A DNA stretch of 64,000 nt, from contig NZ_PVTT01000002.1 of assembly GCF_003003095.1 (NCBI RefSeq), positions 1,099,501-1,163,500 of the forward strand. Reading direction: 5' to 3'. The first letter of the stretch is position 1; every line of letters begins with the position of its first letter. The DNA is from Hasllibacter halocynthiae. GTDB lineage: Bacteria > Pseudomonadota > Alphaproteobacteria > Rhodobacterales > Rhodobacteraceae. The notes beneath the pieces were generated by a model that saw only the letters and a list, made by a program, of their open reading frames with translations, searched no databases and was not told the origin of the DNA. A program made the translations under genes and the position numbers. Positions 44,349 to 52,927 of the stretch are shown here, piece by piece.

Positions 44349-45155
44349 ATGTCCTTCTCGATCCGCGGCAGGACCGCCATCGTCACCGGGGCCGCGAGCG
44401 GCGTCGGCCTCGCCATCGGGCGGCACTTCCTCGACCAGGGGGCGAACGTCGTCTTCGCCGATCGCGACGAGGCCGCGCTGGCCGAGGAGGTCGGGGCCTC
44501 GGACGAATCGGGGGGCTACCGCGTCTTCGCGGGCGACCTGCGCGAGAAGCTGACGGTCGCGAACCTCCTGTCGGCGGCGATCGACGCCTTCGACCGGATC
44601 GACGTGCTGGTGAACGCCTCGCGGCAGGTGATGCCGACCGACCCCCTGAACCCCGAGGACGATTCCGTCGAGGAGCTGCTGCGCCAGAACCTGCTGACGT
44701 CCCTGCGCCTTTCGCAGTCCGTCGCGGGTCGGATGATCCGGCAGGCCGAGGAGGAGGGGCGCGACGAGGGGGTGATCGGCTCGATCGTGAACCTCTCCTC
44801 CATCGCGGCGCGGCGGACCCAGCCGGAGCTGCTGGCCTACTCGGTCTCGGCCGCGGCGCTGGACCAGATGACGCGGTCGCTGGCCGTGGCGCTGGCGCCC
44901 CGGCGGATCCGGGTGAACGCGGTGGCGTTCGGCAGCGTCATGTCCTCGTCCCTCAAGGGCGCCCTGAAGGAGAACGGGGACTGGCGCGAGGACATCACCG
45001 AGCACACGCCCCTGCACCGGATCGCGCGGCCCGCCGAGGTCGCGGAGGCGGCGCAGTTCCTGGCCAGCGACGGGGCGGGGTTCGTCACGGGCGAGGTGCT
45101 GACCGTGGACGGCGGGCGGTCGCTGCTGGACGCGGCGCGGGCCCCGGCGCACTGA
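44349..45155 (+). CDS. SDR family protein lacking the catalytic lysine
   Basis: 268 residues of the short-chain dehydrogenase fold. The cofactor motif TGAASGVG (13-20) and Ser151 and Tyr164 are present. The YxxxK lysine is replaced by Ala168 (YSVSA) and the usual NNAG is NASR. Coenzyme binding is likely kept but normal hydride transfer may be impaired, so it may be a binding or regulatory pseudo-enzyme. It ends 224 nt before the lipoprotein gene, with an 18-bp palindrome in the gap. Confidence 0.88.
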   Translation: MSFSIRGRTAIVTGAASGVGLAIGRHFLDQGANVVFADRDEAALAEEVGASDESGGYRVFAGDLREKLTVANLLSAAIDAFDRIDVLVNASRQVMPTDPLNPEDDSVEELLRQNLLTSLRLSQSVAGRMIRQAEEEGRDEGVIGSIVNLSSIAARRTQPELLAYSVSAAALDQMTRSLAVALAPRRIRVNAVAFGSVMSSSLKGALKENGDWREDITEHTPLHRIARPAEVAEAAQFLASDGAGFVTGEVLTVDGGRSLLDAARAPAH

Positions 45156-45270
45156 GGGCCGCGGGCCGCGCGGGCGTGGCGGCGGCGGGAGGGGGCCGGC
45201 CCTGAGGGGGCATGTCTCTGAGAAGGTTCTGAGAATCTGGCCGCAGCGCGGTGCCCTCGACGCCGGCCCG

Positions 45271-45288
45271 ACGCACCGCGCGGTGCGT
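45271..45288. promoter_or_regulatory. 18-bp perfect palindrome after the SDR gene
   Basis: ACGCACCGCGCGGTGCGT reads the same on both strands. As RNA it would give a 7-bp stem with a GCGC loop followed by only TAACG, which is weak as a terminator. It lies between the convergent SDR and lipoprotein genes. A bidirectional terminator or a dimer-binding site are both possible. Confidence 0.5.
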
Positions 45289-45379
45289 TAACGGATCGGG
45301 AACCCCCGCGTGGCAGGATGCCTCCATGACGCCCCCGATCCCATACGCGCCGCACGGGCGACGAACGCGGCCCCAGCCC

Positions 45380-45745
45380 TCAGGCGGGGCAGGCGGCCAC
45401 GGCGCGCGACGCCTCCCGGCGGAGCTGGGAGACCCGCGTCCGAAGGTTGTCGCGGGTCCGCCGTTCCGCCGCCGGGTCGATGGCGACGGCGCGGGTGCGC
45501 GTCGCCGCCGCGGGCTGGCCGACGCAGAGGCCCGCCACGTCCCGCGAGGCGCAGAGCGTGAAGCCCGCCACCGGACCGCGCGCGAGGACCGTCTCCTCGC
45601 GGTAGCCGCGGGCGAGGGCGGTCTCGGACTCGGCGAGGAGGGACTCGACGCGCCGCAGCTCGCGCGTGGCGCCGTCGAGGCAGGCCTGCCGGGCGCAGCC
45701 CGCGAGCGCGAGGAGGAACGTGATCGAGATCAAGGCGCGCCGCAT
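45380..45745 (-). CDS. Small putative lipoprotein
   Basis: 121 residues with a lipoprotein signal: MRRALISITFLLALAGC, the lipobox cysteine being C17. The rest is a charged helical stretch (ELRRVESLLAESETALARGY) with cysteines spaced through it, then AERRTRDNLRTRVSQLRREA, which looks coiled. No family recognised. It is divergent from hemF, starts 60 nt apart. It would sit on the inner face of the outer membrane or on the inner membrane. Confidence 0.75.
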   Translation of the reverse strand: MRRALISITFLLALAGCARQACLDGATRELRRVESLLAESETALARGYREETVLARGPVAGFTLCASRDVAGLCVGQPAAATRTRAVAIDPAAERRTRDNLRTRVSQLRREASRAVAACPA

Positions 45746-45805
45746 GCCCCCGAGGATAGCCGCGAGCCGTGCCCGATGCTAGGCGGGCCGGATGGAGGGA
45801 CGGGT

Positions 45806-46684
45806 ATGAACGCTCACGCGACGGACATGGAGACCGAGCGCGCCGAGGCCGCGGCGTGGTTCAAGGCCCTCCGGGGCGAGATCGTCGCTGCCTTCGAGGC
45901 GCTGGAGGCCCGCTTCGGGACGGGCGCGCGCTTCGAGGTGACGCCGACGGCGCGCCGGTCCGAGGACGGGTCCGACGCGGGCGGCGGGATCATGTCCGTG
46001 CTGCGCGGCGGCGCGGTCTTCGAGAAGGTCGGCGTGAACTGGTCGGAGGTGCACGGGGTGCTGCAGCCGCGCGCGCAGGCGGCGATGGCGGCGCGCAAGG
46101 GCATCCCCGGCATGGCCGAGGACCCGCGGTTCTGGGCCTCGGGGATCTCGCTCGTCGCGCACATGGCGAACCCGCGCGTGCCGGCGGTGCACATGAACAC
46201 GCGGATGTTCTGGACCCCCCACGCGCACTGGTTCGGGGGCGGCGCGGACCTGAACCCCGCCATCCCATTCGAGGAGGACACCGCCCATTTCCACCGCACC
46301 CTGGAGGAGGCGCTGGCCCCCTGGGCGGGCGAGTACGGGCGCATGAAGGACTGGGCGGACGAGTACTTCTTCGTGCCCCACCGGGGCCGGGCGCGGGGCG
46401 TGGGGGGCGTGTTCTACGACGACCTCTCGACGGGCGACCTGGGCGAGGACTTCGCGCTGACCAGGGCCGTCGGATCGGCCTTCCTGCCGGCCTACCTGCC
46501 CCTCGTCGAGAAGCGCCAGCCCGAGCCGTGGACGGAAGGCGAGCGCGAGGCGCAGCTGGTCCACCGGGGCCTCTACGCCGAGTACAACCTCGTCTACGAC
46601 CGCGGCACGAAGTTCGGGCTGGAGACGGGCCACGACGCGAACGCGGTGCTGATGTCCCTGCCGCCGGTGGCGAAATGGACGTGA
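45806..46684 (+). CDS. hemF: Oxygen-dependent coproporphyrinogen-III oxidase
   Basis: 292 residues, full length for HemF. It has GGGIMSVLRGGAVFEKVGVN, HMNTRMFWTPHAHWFGGGADLNP and GVFYDDLSTGDLGEDFA blocks. It oxidatively decarboxylates coproporphyrinogen III in aerobic heme synthesis. GGAGG (45794-45798) precedes the ATG at 45806. cobT begins inside its last codons (10-nt overlap), tying heme and cobalamin genes into one transcript. Confidence 0.97.
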   Translation: MNAHATDMETERAEAAAWFKALRGEIVAAFEALEARFGTGARFEVTPTARRSEDGSDAGGGIMSVLRGGAVFEKVGVNWSEVHGVLQPRAQAAMAARKGIPGMAEDPRFWASGISLVAHMANPRVPAVHMNTRMFWTPHAHWFGGGADLNPAIPFEEDTAHFHRTLEEALAPWAGEYGRMKDWADEYFFVPHRGRARGVGGVFYDDLSTGDLGEDFALTRAVGSAFLPAYLPLVEKRQPEPWTEGEREAQLVHRGLYAEYNLVYDRGTKFGLETGHDANAVLMSLPPVAKWT

Positions 46685-47691
46685 GGGCCGCCCTTTCGGC
46701 GCAGGCGATCCAGGCCGCCCTGGACGGCAAGACCAAGCCGCCGGGCTCGCTGGGGCGGATCGAGGGGCTGGCGGCGCAGGTCGCGGCCCTGCAGGGCACG
46801 CCGGCCCCCCGGGTCGAGAGCTGCCGGCTGCTGATCTTCGCGGCCGATCATGGCATGGCCGCGCTGAGCGCGTTCCCGCAGGAGGTGACGCGCCAGATGG
46901 TCGGCAACTTCCTGGCGGGCGGGGCGGCGGCGTCGGTCTTCGCGCGGGCCGTGGGGGCCGAGGTCACGGTGGTGGACGCCGGCGTCGCCGGAGAGCCGCT
47001 GGAGGCCGAGGGCCTGGTCTCGCGCCGGATCGGGGCGGGCACGGCGGACGCCCGTGAGGGGCCGGCCATGTCGGCCGATCAGGTCCGCGAGGCGCTGGAG
47101 GCGGGCCGGGCGCTGGGCGCGGGGGTGCGGGCGGACGCGGCGGCCTTCGGTGAGATGGGGATCGGCAACACGGCCTCGGCCGCGCTGGTGGCGGCCAAGC
47201 TGCTGGGCCGCCCCGTGGGCCCGCTGGTCGGGCGCGGGACGGGGCTGGACGACGCCGGGCTGGCGCGGAAGCGCGCCGCCCTGGAGGGGGCGGCGGGGCG
47301 GTGCCCGGACCGGATGGGCGCGGTCGACGCCCTGCGGGAATACGGCGGCTTCGAGATCGCGATGATGGCCGGCGCCATGCTGGGCGCGGCGCGGGCCCGC
47401 CGCGTGGTCCTGGTGGACGGGTTCATCGCGGGGGCGGCGGCGGCGTCCGCGCTGGACCTCGACCCGGGCTGCCGGGAGGCGATGGTGTTCTGCCACCGCT
47501 CGGCCGAGGCGGGGCACGGGGCGCTGCTGGAGGGGCTGGGGGCGGAGCCGCTGCTCGACCTCGCGCTGCGTCTGGGCGAGGGGACGGGCGCGCTGCTGGC
47601 CTTCCCCCTGGTGCGGGCGGCGGCGGCGATGCTCGCCGAGATGGCGAGCTTCGAGGATGCGGGCGTGTCGGCCGGGCCCCCGGCGGGGTGA
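46675..47691 (+). CDS. cobT: Nicotinate-nucleotide--dimethylbenzimidazole phosphoribosyltransferase
   Basis: 338 residues. CobT makes alpha-ribazole 5'-phosphate from dimethylbenzimidazole and nicotinate mononucleotide for the lower ligand of cobalamin. Typical blocks: KPPGSLGRIE at the N-terminus, FAADHGMA, GEMGIGNTASA and the EMASFEDAGVS C-terminal end with the catalytic glutamate nearby. Overlaps hemF by 10 nt and cobS by 4 nt. Confidence 0.96.
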   Translation: MDVRAALSAQAIQAALDGKTKPPGSLGRIEGLAAQVAALQGTPAPRVESCRLLIFAADHGMAALSAFPQEVTRQMVGNFLAGGAAASVFARAVGAEVTVVDAGVAGEPLEAEGLVSRRIGAGTADAREGPAMSADQVREALEAGRALGAGVRADAAAFGEMGIGNTASAALVAAKLLGRPVGPLVGRGTGLDDAGLARKRAALEGAAGRCPDRMGAVDALREYGGFEIAMMAGAMLGAARARRVVLVDGFIAGAAAASALDLDPGCREAMVFCHRSAEAGHGALLEGLGAEPLLDLALRLGEGTGALLAFPLVRAAAAMLAEMASFEDAGVSAGPPAG

Positions 47692-48437
47692 GCCTGCGGG
47701 AGGAGTGGACGGTCTTCCGCCTCGCGGTGCAGTTCCTGACGCGCCTGCCCGTGGGCGAGCCGGCCTGGTCGGCGGAGCGGATGGCCCTGACGCCGCGCTG
47801 GTACCCGGGGGTCGGGATCCTCGTCGGGCTGATCTCGGGCGCGGCGTTCTGGGCGGGCGCGCCCGTCTCGCCCCTCTTCGCGGGGGTGGCGGCCGTGGCG
47901 GCGGGCGTCCTGGCCACCGGGGCGTTCCACGAGGACGGGTTCGCGGACATGTGCGACGGCCTGGGCGGCGGCGCCACCCGCGAGCGCGCGCTGGAGATCA
48001 TGCGCGACAGCAGGCTGGGGACCTACGGCGTCCTCGGGATCGGGCTTCTGCTGGCGGGCAAGGTCGCGGCCCTGGCCGTGATGGGGCCCTGGACGGCGGC
48101 GGCCGCCCTGGTCGCGGCCCATGCGGGCGGGCGCCTCAGCGCGGTGCTGGTGATGGCGACGGCCCCCTACGTGCGCGACCACGGCACCGCCAAGCCCGTG
48201 GAGCGGGGCGCGCCGGGCTGGGGCCTCGGCGCGTCGGTCGCGGCGGCGGCGCTGGTGCCGGCGGCCCTTCTGGTGCCGTGGGGCGCGGCGGCGGCGCTGG
48301 CCCTCCTGGCGCTGTCGCACCGGCTGGTGCGGCGGCGGTTCGAGCGACGCCTCGGCGGCTACACGGGCGACTGCCTCGGCGCGGTCGAGCAGGCGGGCGA
48401 GCTGGCGGTGCTGGCGGGGATCGCGGCATGCCTCTGA
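47688..48437 (+). CDS. cobS: Adenosylcobinamide-GDP ribazoletransferase
   Basis: 249-residue integral membrane enzyme that joins adenosylcobinamide-GDP and alpha-ribazole at the last steps of cobalamin assembly. The conserved FLTRLPVG start, GAFHEDGFADMCDGLGGG with its aspartates, and the RDSRLGTYGVLG block are all there, with about six hydrophobic segments. The GTG start overlaps cobT by 4 nt (GTGA). cobC overlaps its end by 10 nt. Confidence 0.95.
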   Translation: MSLREEWTVFRLAVQFLTRLPVGEPAWSAERMALTPRWYPGVGILVGLISGAAFWAGAPVSPLFAGVAAVAAGVLATGAFHEDGFADMCDGLGGGATRERALEIMRDSRLGTYGVLGIGLLLAGKVAALAVMGPWTAAAALVAAHAGGRLSAVLVMATAPYVRDHGTAKPVERGAPGWGLGASVAAAALVPAALLVPWGAAAALALLALSHRLVRRRFERRLGGYTGDCLGAVEQAGELAVLAGIAACL

Positions 48438-48922
48438 CCTTCCTGCGCCATCCGCCGCCCGACGTGGCCCGGGGGGTCTGCTACGGGGCGAGCGATCTCG
48501 CCCTCCTGCCGGGCTGGGAGGAGGCGATCGACGCGCTGCAGGTCGGGGCGACGGCGGTCCGCCACTCGCCGCTGGGGCGCTGCGCGGGGCCGGCGCGGCG
48601 GCTGGCGGCGCGGCTGGGGGTGCGGGCGGTGGCCGACCCCGGCCTGCGGGAGATGGATTTCGGCGCCTGGGAGATGCGACCCTGGGACGCGGTGCCACGC
48701 GGCCAGATCGACGCCTGGGCCGCCGACACGCTGCACTGGCGCCCCCCCGGCGGCGAGACGGTCGCCGAGATGGCGGCCCGCGTCGCCGCCGCGCTGGAGC
48801 GGGCGGGGGAGGGCGAGCTGTGGCTTTCCCATGCGGGGGTGTTCAAGGCCCTGCGCCACCTCGCGGGCGCCCCCGGCCCCTGGGACGAACGGATCGGGTT
48901 CGGCGAGGTCCGGACGCTCTAG
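48428..48922 (+). CDS. cobC: Histidine phosphatase family protein, probable alpha-ribazole phosphatase
   Basis: 164 residues of the branch-2-less histidine phosphatase fold. The catalytic R7-H8 pair is present but the usual RHG is RHP. The second histidine is in WLSHAGV and the EMDFGAWEM block matches CobC. It would dephosphorylate alpha-ribazole 5'-phosphate; this rests on the position directly after cobS. It overlaps cobS by 10 nt. The stop shares CTAG with the minus-strand gene. Confidence 0.85.
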   Translation: MPLTFLRHPPPDVARGVCYGASDLALLPGWEEAIDALQVGATAVRHSPLGRCAGPARRLAARLGVRAVADPGLREMDFGAWEMRPWDAVPRGQIDAWAADTLHWRPPGGETVAEMAARVAAALERAGEGELWLSHAGVFKALRHLAGAPGPWDERIGFGEVRTL

Positions 48923-49407
48923 GGAGCGGGCGGGCGGACGAAGCGCGCACCGGCGATGCGGACGTCCGGGCCCGTGGGGCCTTCCGTGGCGGGCCCGTCC
49001 ATGGCGGGCCGATCGCCGGCGGGCCGGTCCATGGCCGCCGCCCGGGCCGCCGCCGCGTCCCCTCCCGCATCCCCTGGCGCGTCCCCTGCCGCGACCCCTG
49101 CCGCGACCCCTGGCGCGACCGTTCGCGCGGCGAGGAGGGCGGAGCCGTCGGCGATGCCCTCCAGCGCGAGGCGCACCTCGGCCGGCGCGAAGCCCGTGCC
49201 GCGCGCGAGGAGGGCGGGGGCCGTATCCGGCGCGGCCTCGAGCGCGAGGCGGGCCATTCGAAGGAAGGCGACCTCGATCTTCGTCGCCTCCTCGCCGAGG
49301 AGGAGGGCCTCGCCGTCGCGGATGGGCATCTTCAGGAGGACCGTCGCCGCGCCGAAGGCGATCGCGGCGGGGATCGCGACGAAGAGGCGGCGGAGGACGA
49401 AGCGCAT
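48919..49407 (-). CDS. Membrane-anchored protein with low-complexity Ala/Gly/Pro tail
   Basis: 162 residues. A hydrophobic N-terminal segment (MRFVLRRLFVAIPAAIAFGAATVLL) acts as signal or anchor, followed by a ~70-residue helical stretch. The second half is low complexity, with four-residue units of the form xG[V/D]A encoded by 12-bp tandem repeats and then MDRPAGDRP/MDGPATEGP-type units. No domain known. Repeat copy number may vary between strains. Convergent with cobC through CTAG. Confidence 0.65.
   Translation of the reverse strand: MRFVLRRLFVAIPAAIAFGAATVLLKMPIRDGEALLLGEEATKIEVAFLRMARLALEAAPDTAPALLARGTGFAPAEVRLALEGIADGSALLAARTVAPGVAAGVAAGDAPGDAGGDAAAARAAAMDRPAGDRPAMDGPATEGPTGPDVRIAGARFVRPPAP
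49055..49120. repeat. 12-bp tandem repeat, about 5.5 copies, inside the low-complexity gene
   Basis: On the plus strand the unit is GCG(T/A)CCCCTGCC with small changes: copies start at 49055, 49067, 49079, 49091, 49103 and a half copy at 49115. The unit length is a multiple of three, so gain or loss keeps the reading frame. Encodes a 4-residue repeat on the minus strand. Confidence 0.88.
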
Positions 49408-49449
49408 GGGCCCACTCCCTCGCGGCGGATCGTGGCGGGGGCGGGGCGC

Positions 49450-50289
49450 TCAGCGGGCGAAGCGCAGGAGCGCGACGCCGACCAGGGTGACGAAGGTGGA
49501 GGCGATGCGGGCGAGGTCCACCCGCTCGCGCAGGACGAGGGCGCCGATGAGCAGGGCGAAGACGATGGAGGTCTCGCGCAGGGCGGTGACGAGGGCGATG
49601 GGCGCCTGCGTGAAGGCCCAGACGACGATGGCGTAGGCGGTGAAGCTGGCCCAGCCGCCGCCGAAGAAGGCCGCCGGGGCCAGGCGGGGAAGCCGGAGCA
49701 CGAGGCCGGGGCGGCGCCGCTCGGCGTAGAGGCCGAAGGGGATCGCACCGAGGAGCGCGGCCCAGCCGAAGAAGGCGACCGGGCTGCCCGAGACGCGCGC
49801 GCCCACCCCGTCCATCAGCGAGTAGGCGGCGATGAAGACCCCCGTGACGAGGGCGGCGGCGACGGCGGAGGGGTTGGCGCGGCCGCGCCGCGCGAGGCCG
49901 ATGGAGAGGATGCCCGCCGCGATCACGGCCACGGCCGCGAGCTGCATCCCCGAGAGCGCCGAGCCCAGCACCACGGTGCTGAAGAGCGCGACGAGCAGCG
50001 GTGCCGAGCCGCGCGCGAGGGGATAGACCTCCGACAGGTCGCCGAGGCGGTAGGCGAGGAGGAGGAACCGCAGGTAGCCGAAGTGGAGCGCGACCGATCC
50101 CGCGATCCACGGCCAGGCGGCGGGATCGACGGGCGGGAAGAGGAGGACGGCGAGGCCGCCGGGCACCGCGTGGCCGACCGCCATCGCCGCCATCCCGGCG
50201 AGCTTGTCGGAGCTGCCCTTGACCACGGCGTTCCAGCCCGCGTGGAGGAGCGCGGCGAGGAGCACGGCGAGGAAGACGGTCCATGTCAC
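49450..50289 (-). CDS. EamA/DMT family transporter
   Basis: 279 residues with about ten hydrophobic segments in two EamA repeats (5 + 5 spans), as in drug/metabolite exporters. FGYLRFLLLAYRLGDLSEVYPLARGSAPL in the first half (read in parts) and the second-half equivalent ALRETSIVFALLIGALVLRE are typical. The substrate is unknown. The start is a GTG at 50289; the Shine-Dalgarno is weak. It stands alone between cobalamin and heme genes. Confidence 0.88.
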   Translation of the reverse strand: MTWTVFLAVLLAALLHAGWNAVVKGSSDKLAGMAAMAVGHAVPGGLAVLLFPPVDPAAWPWIAGSVALHFGYLRFLLLAYRLGDLSEVYPLARGSAPLLVALFSTVVLGSALSGMQLAAVAVIAAGILSIGLARRGRANPSAVAAALVTGVFIAAYSLMDGVGARVSGSPVAFFGWAALLGAIPFGLYAERRRPGLVLRLPRLAPAAFFGGGWASFTAYAIVVWAFTQAPIALVTALRETSIVFALLIGALVLRERVDLARIASTFVTLVGVALLRFAR

Positions 50290-50560
50290 CGGGCGAGGTG
50301 GCGCCACCGGGGCGGCGGGGTCAAGCGCGGGGCGGTCCCGGAGGGAGGGGGCCGCCGCTCGCCGCGCCTGCCGGGGGGAGGGGGGACGCGCCGCCACCCT
50401 TCTTCCGGAATCTCCCCGGCGACGTCTCCGTCCACGAAGGGGAGGGGCGCCGATCCGGTCCTGATCGCTCGGTCCCCGCCGGACGGGCGGCACGGCCGGG
50501 TGCGGCGGTGGCGGCCCGGGCGAGACGCCGCCCCGCGGCCTGGCATCGGGGCGCGCGCCT

Positions 50561-51610
50561 TCAGGCCGAGCGGACCGTCTCGATCATCAGGGCGACGTTC
50601 TCGGGGTCGGCGTCCGGGGTGATGCCGTGGCCGAGGTTGAAGACGTGCGGGCCGCCGCGGAAGGCCTCGACCGTGCGCCGGGTCTCGCGCACCAGGGCCT
50701 CGCCGCCCGTCACCATGTGGGAGGAGGCGAGGTTGCCCTGCACGCAGCCCCCGGGCTGCACCGCCCCCGCCGCCCAGTCGGGCGTCACCCCGTCGTCGAG
50801 CGCGATGCAGTCCGCGCCGATCGCCGCGTGGAGCCCTTGGTACCGCCGCCCCGCGCCGCGGGGGAAGGCGATCACGGGCAGGCCGGGGTGGCGGGCCTTC
50901 AGCGCCGCGGTGATGCGGCGCATGGGCTGGACGGAGTAGCGGTCGAAATCCTCCCCTTCCAGCGACCCGGCCCAGCTGTCGAAGAGCTTGACCACCTCCG
51001 CGCCCGCCTCGGCCTGGGCCGAGAGATACTCCACCGTCGCCGCCTCGACCCGGGCGAGCATGGCCTCGAAGGCCGCGCGGTCCTCGGCGATCAGGGCGTG
51101 GGCGGGGGCCTGGTCAGGCGTGCCGCGCCCTGCGATCATGTAGGTCATCACCGTCCAGGGCGCCCCCGCGAAGCCGATCAGCGCGGTCTCCCCGGGCAGC
51201 TCGCGCGCGAGGATGCGGACGGTCTCGTAGATCGGGCCCAGCGTCTCGTGGACGGCGTCCGCGGGCTTCAGGCCCGCCGCGTCGGTGATCGGCGCCAGGC
51301 GCGGGCCCTCGCCCGTGACAAACCAGAGGTCCTGCCCCAGCGCCTGCGGCAGCAGGAGGATGTCCGCAAAGAGGATCGCGGCGTCGAACCCGAAGCGCCG
51401 GATCGGCTGGAGCGTGACCTCGGCCGCCAGCTCGGGCGCGTAGCAGAGCGACAGGAAGTCGCCCGCCCGCGCGCGGGTGGCGCGGTACTCGGGCAGGTAG
51501 CGGCCGGCCTGGCGCATCATCCAGATCGGCGGGGTGGGCAGCGTCTCGCCGGCGAGGGCGCGCAGGAGGGGCTTGGACGGCCCGGCGGACGGGAGGGGAG
51601 CTGTGGTCAT
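50561..51610 (-). CDS. hemE: Uroporphyrinogen decarboxylase
   Basis: 349 residues, full length. [17 protein letters not shown] is the N-terminal signature with the substrate-binding arginine and aspartate region; [13 protein letters not shown] and [12 protein letters not shown] are the later conserved blocks. It converts uroporphyrinogen III to coproporphyrinogen III. Divergent from hemC with 76 bp between the starts, so the two tetrapyrrole genes may share a control region. The downstream 271 bp (50290-50560) hold nothing I recognise. Confidence 0.97.
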   Translation of the reverse strand: MTTAPLPSAGPSKPLLRALAGETLPTPPIWMMRQAGRYLPEYRATRARAGDFLSLCYAPELAAEVTLQPIRRFGFDAAILFADILLLPQALGQDLWFVTGEGPRLAPITDAAGLKPADAVHETLGPIYETVRILARELPGETALIGFAGAPWTVMTYMIAGRGTPDQAPAHALIAEDRAAFEAMLARVEAATVEYLSAQAEAGAEVVKLFDSWAGSLEGEDFDRYSVQPMRRITAALKARHPGLPVIAFPRGAGRRYQGLHAAIGADCIALDDGVTPDWAAGAVQPGGCVQGNLASSHMVTGGEALVRETRRTVEAFRGGPHVFNLGHGITPDADPENVALMIETVRSA

Positions 51611-51686
51611 GGCCGATCCGTCCGCCGCCGGGCACGGGCTGTCAAGCGCGGTGGACAGGGCCGCGGGGCGGGGCTAGCGGTTCGGC

Positions 51687-52628
51687 ATGGACATGCCCTC
51701 GCCCGACGCCCCCTTCCGAATCGGCACGCGCAGCTCGGTGCTCGCCATGGCGCAGGCCCGCGAGACGCGGGAGAGGCTGATGGCCGCCCACGGGCTGCCC
51801 GAGGCGGCGTTCGAGCTGATCCCGATCTCGACCGCCGGGGACCGCATCCAGGACCGGGCGCTGCGCGAGGTGGGGGGCAAGGGCCTCTTCACCAAGGAGA
51901 TCGAGGAGGCGATCCTCCTCGGGCGGATCGACATCGCCGTCCACTCGACGAAGGACATGCCCAACGAGCAGCCCGCAGGCCTCGTGCTGGACTGCTTCCT
52001 GCCGCGCGAGGACGTGCGCGACGGGTTCGTCACGCTGGGGGAGGAGGGGGGTCTGGCGGACCTGCCGGAGGGCGCGGTGGTCGGTACCTCGAGCCTGCGG
52101 CGGCGCGCGCAGGTCATCGTGCGGCGGCCGGACCTTCGGGTGGTGGAGTTCCGGGGCAACGTGCAGACCCGGCTGCGCAAGCTGGAGGACGGGGTCGCGG
52201 CGGCGACCTTCCTCGCCATGGCGGGGCTGCGGCGGCTGGGGCACCCGGAGACGGCGCGGCCCATCGACCCCGGGGACATGCTGCCGGCCGTGGCGCAGGG
52301 CGCGATCGGGATCGAGCGGCGCGAGGACGACGCGCGCGCGCGGGCGCTGCTCGCGCCGCTCCACGATCGGGCGACGGGGCTGCGGCTGGCGGCGGAGCGG
52401 GCGTTCCTCGCCCGGCTCGACGGGTCCTGCGAGACGCCCATCGCGGGTCTGGCGGACCTCTCCGGGGACCGCCTGCGCCTGCGCGGCGAGATCCTGGCCC
52501 CCGACGGCACGGCCCACCACGCGGGCGAGGAGGAGGGCGCCGCCGGGGACGGGCCGGAGATGGGCGTGGCGCTGGCCGAGCGCCTGCTGTCGGCGGCGGG
52601 GCCGGGTTTCTTCGACTGGCGCGGCTGA
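51687..52628 (+). CDS. hemC: Hydroxymethylbilane synthase (porphobilinogen deaminase)
   Basis: 313 residues. RIGTRSSVLAMAQA start, HSTKDMP, GTSSLRRRAQ and the cofactor-binding LDGSCETPIAG loop with Cys248 that anchors the dipyrromethane cofactor. It polymerises four porphobilinogens. The ATG at 51687 begins MDMPSPDAPFRIG; homologs start close to this. After its stop a repeat-like element begins 32 nt downstream. Confidence 0.97.
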   Translation: MDMPSPDAPFRIGTRSSVLAMAQARETRERLMAAHGLPEAAFELIPISTAGDRIQDRALREVGGKGLFTKEIEEAILLGRIDIAVHSTKDMPNEQPAGLVLDCFLPREDVRDGFVTLGEEGGLADLPEGAVVGTSSLRRRAQVIVRRPDLRVVEFRGNVQTRLRKLEDGVAAATFLAMAGLRRLGHPETARPIDPGDMLPAVAQGAIGIERREDDARARALLAPLHDRATGLRLAAERAFLARLDGSCETPIAGLADLSGDRLRLRGEILAPDGTAHHAGEEEGAAGDGPEMGVALAERLLSAAGPGFFDWRG

Positions 52629-52660
52629 GGGGGCTTCCCCGCCTCGCGGGCGGCCTGCCT

Positions 52661-52757
52661 CGATCTCGAAGGAAGATCGGGGCGCTCCGCCGGGGGCGGG
52701 ACCGAGGGGTCGGCACCGTGCGCCTCCGGCGGGAGTACTTGGGCTCGATCGAAAGGG
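52661..52757 (+). repeat. Left copy of an inverted pair of interspersed-repeat-like elements
   Basis: Starts 32 nt after the hemC stop. It contains CGATCTCGAAGGAAG (52661-52675) and, 46 nt later, a 36-nt block beginning GCCTCCGGCGGG (52722-52757). Both blocks recur in the same order on the minus strand behind the convergent FAD dehydrogenase gene. A GC-rich hairpin (CCCCGCCTCGCGGG region) sits between the stop and the element. I recall similar CGGCGGGAGTA-type intergenic motifs in Rhodobacterales genomes, unverified. Confidence 0.75.
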
Positions 52758-52927
52758 CCGTTCATCCTTCCTTGACCTCGCGCGCCCAAGATGACCGCGC
52801 GGTACAGGCTGGAGAGCCGATGACCGCCGACGTCGAAAGGCGGCGTCCCCTCCGGTTGCTGGGCGGCCCTTGGGTGCCCACTCTCCGTTGGGGGCGTGCC
52901 GATTGCGGCGCCGGCGAGCCTGGGGCC
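52758..52927. other. Central part of the 443-bp hemC-FAD dehydrogenase gap, no convincing gene
   Basis: 170 bp between the two repeat copies. It contains an ATG at 52820 with a GGAG upstream, but the frame has no recognisable protein features and runs on antisense through the dehydrogenase gene. A TTGACC hexamer near 52772 has no matching -10. Nothing else seen. Confidence 0.5.
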
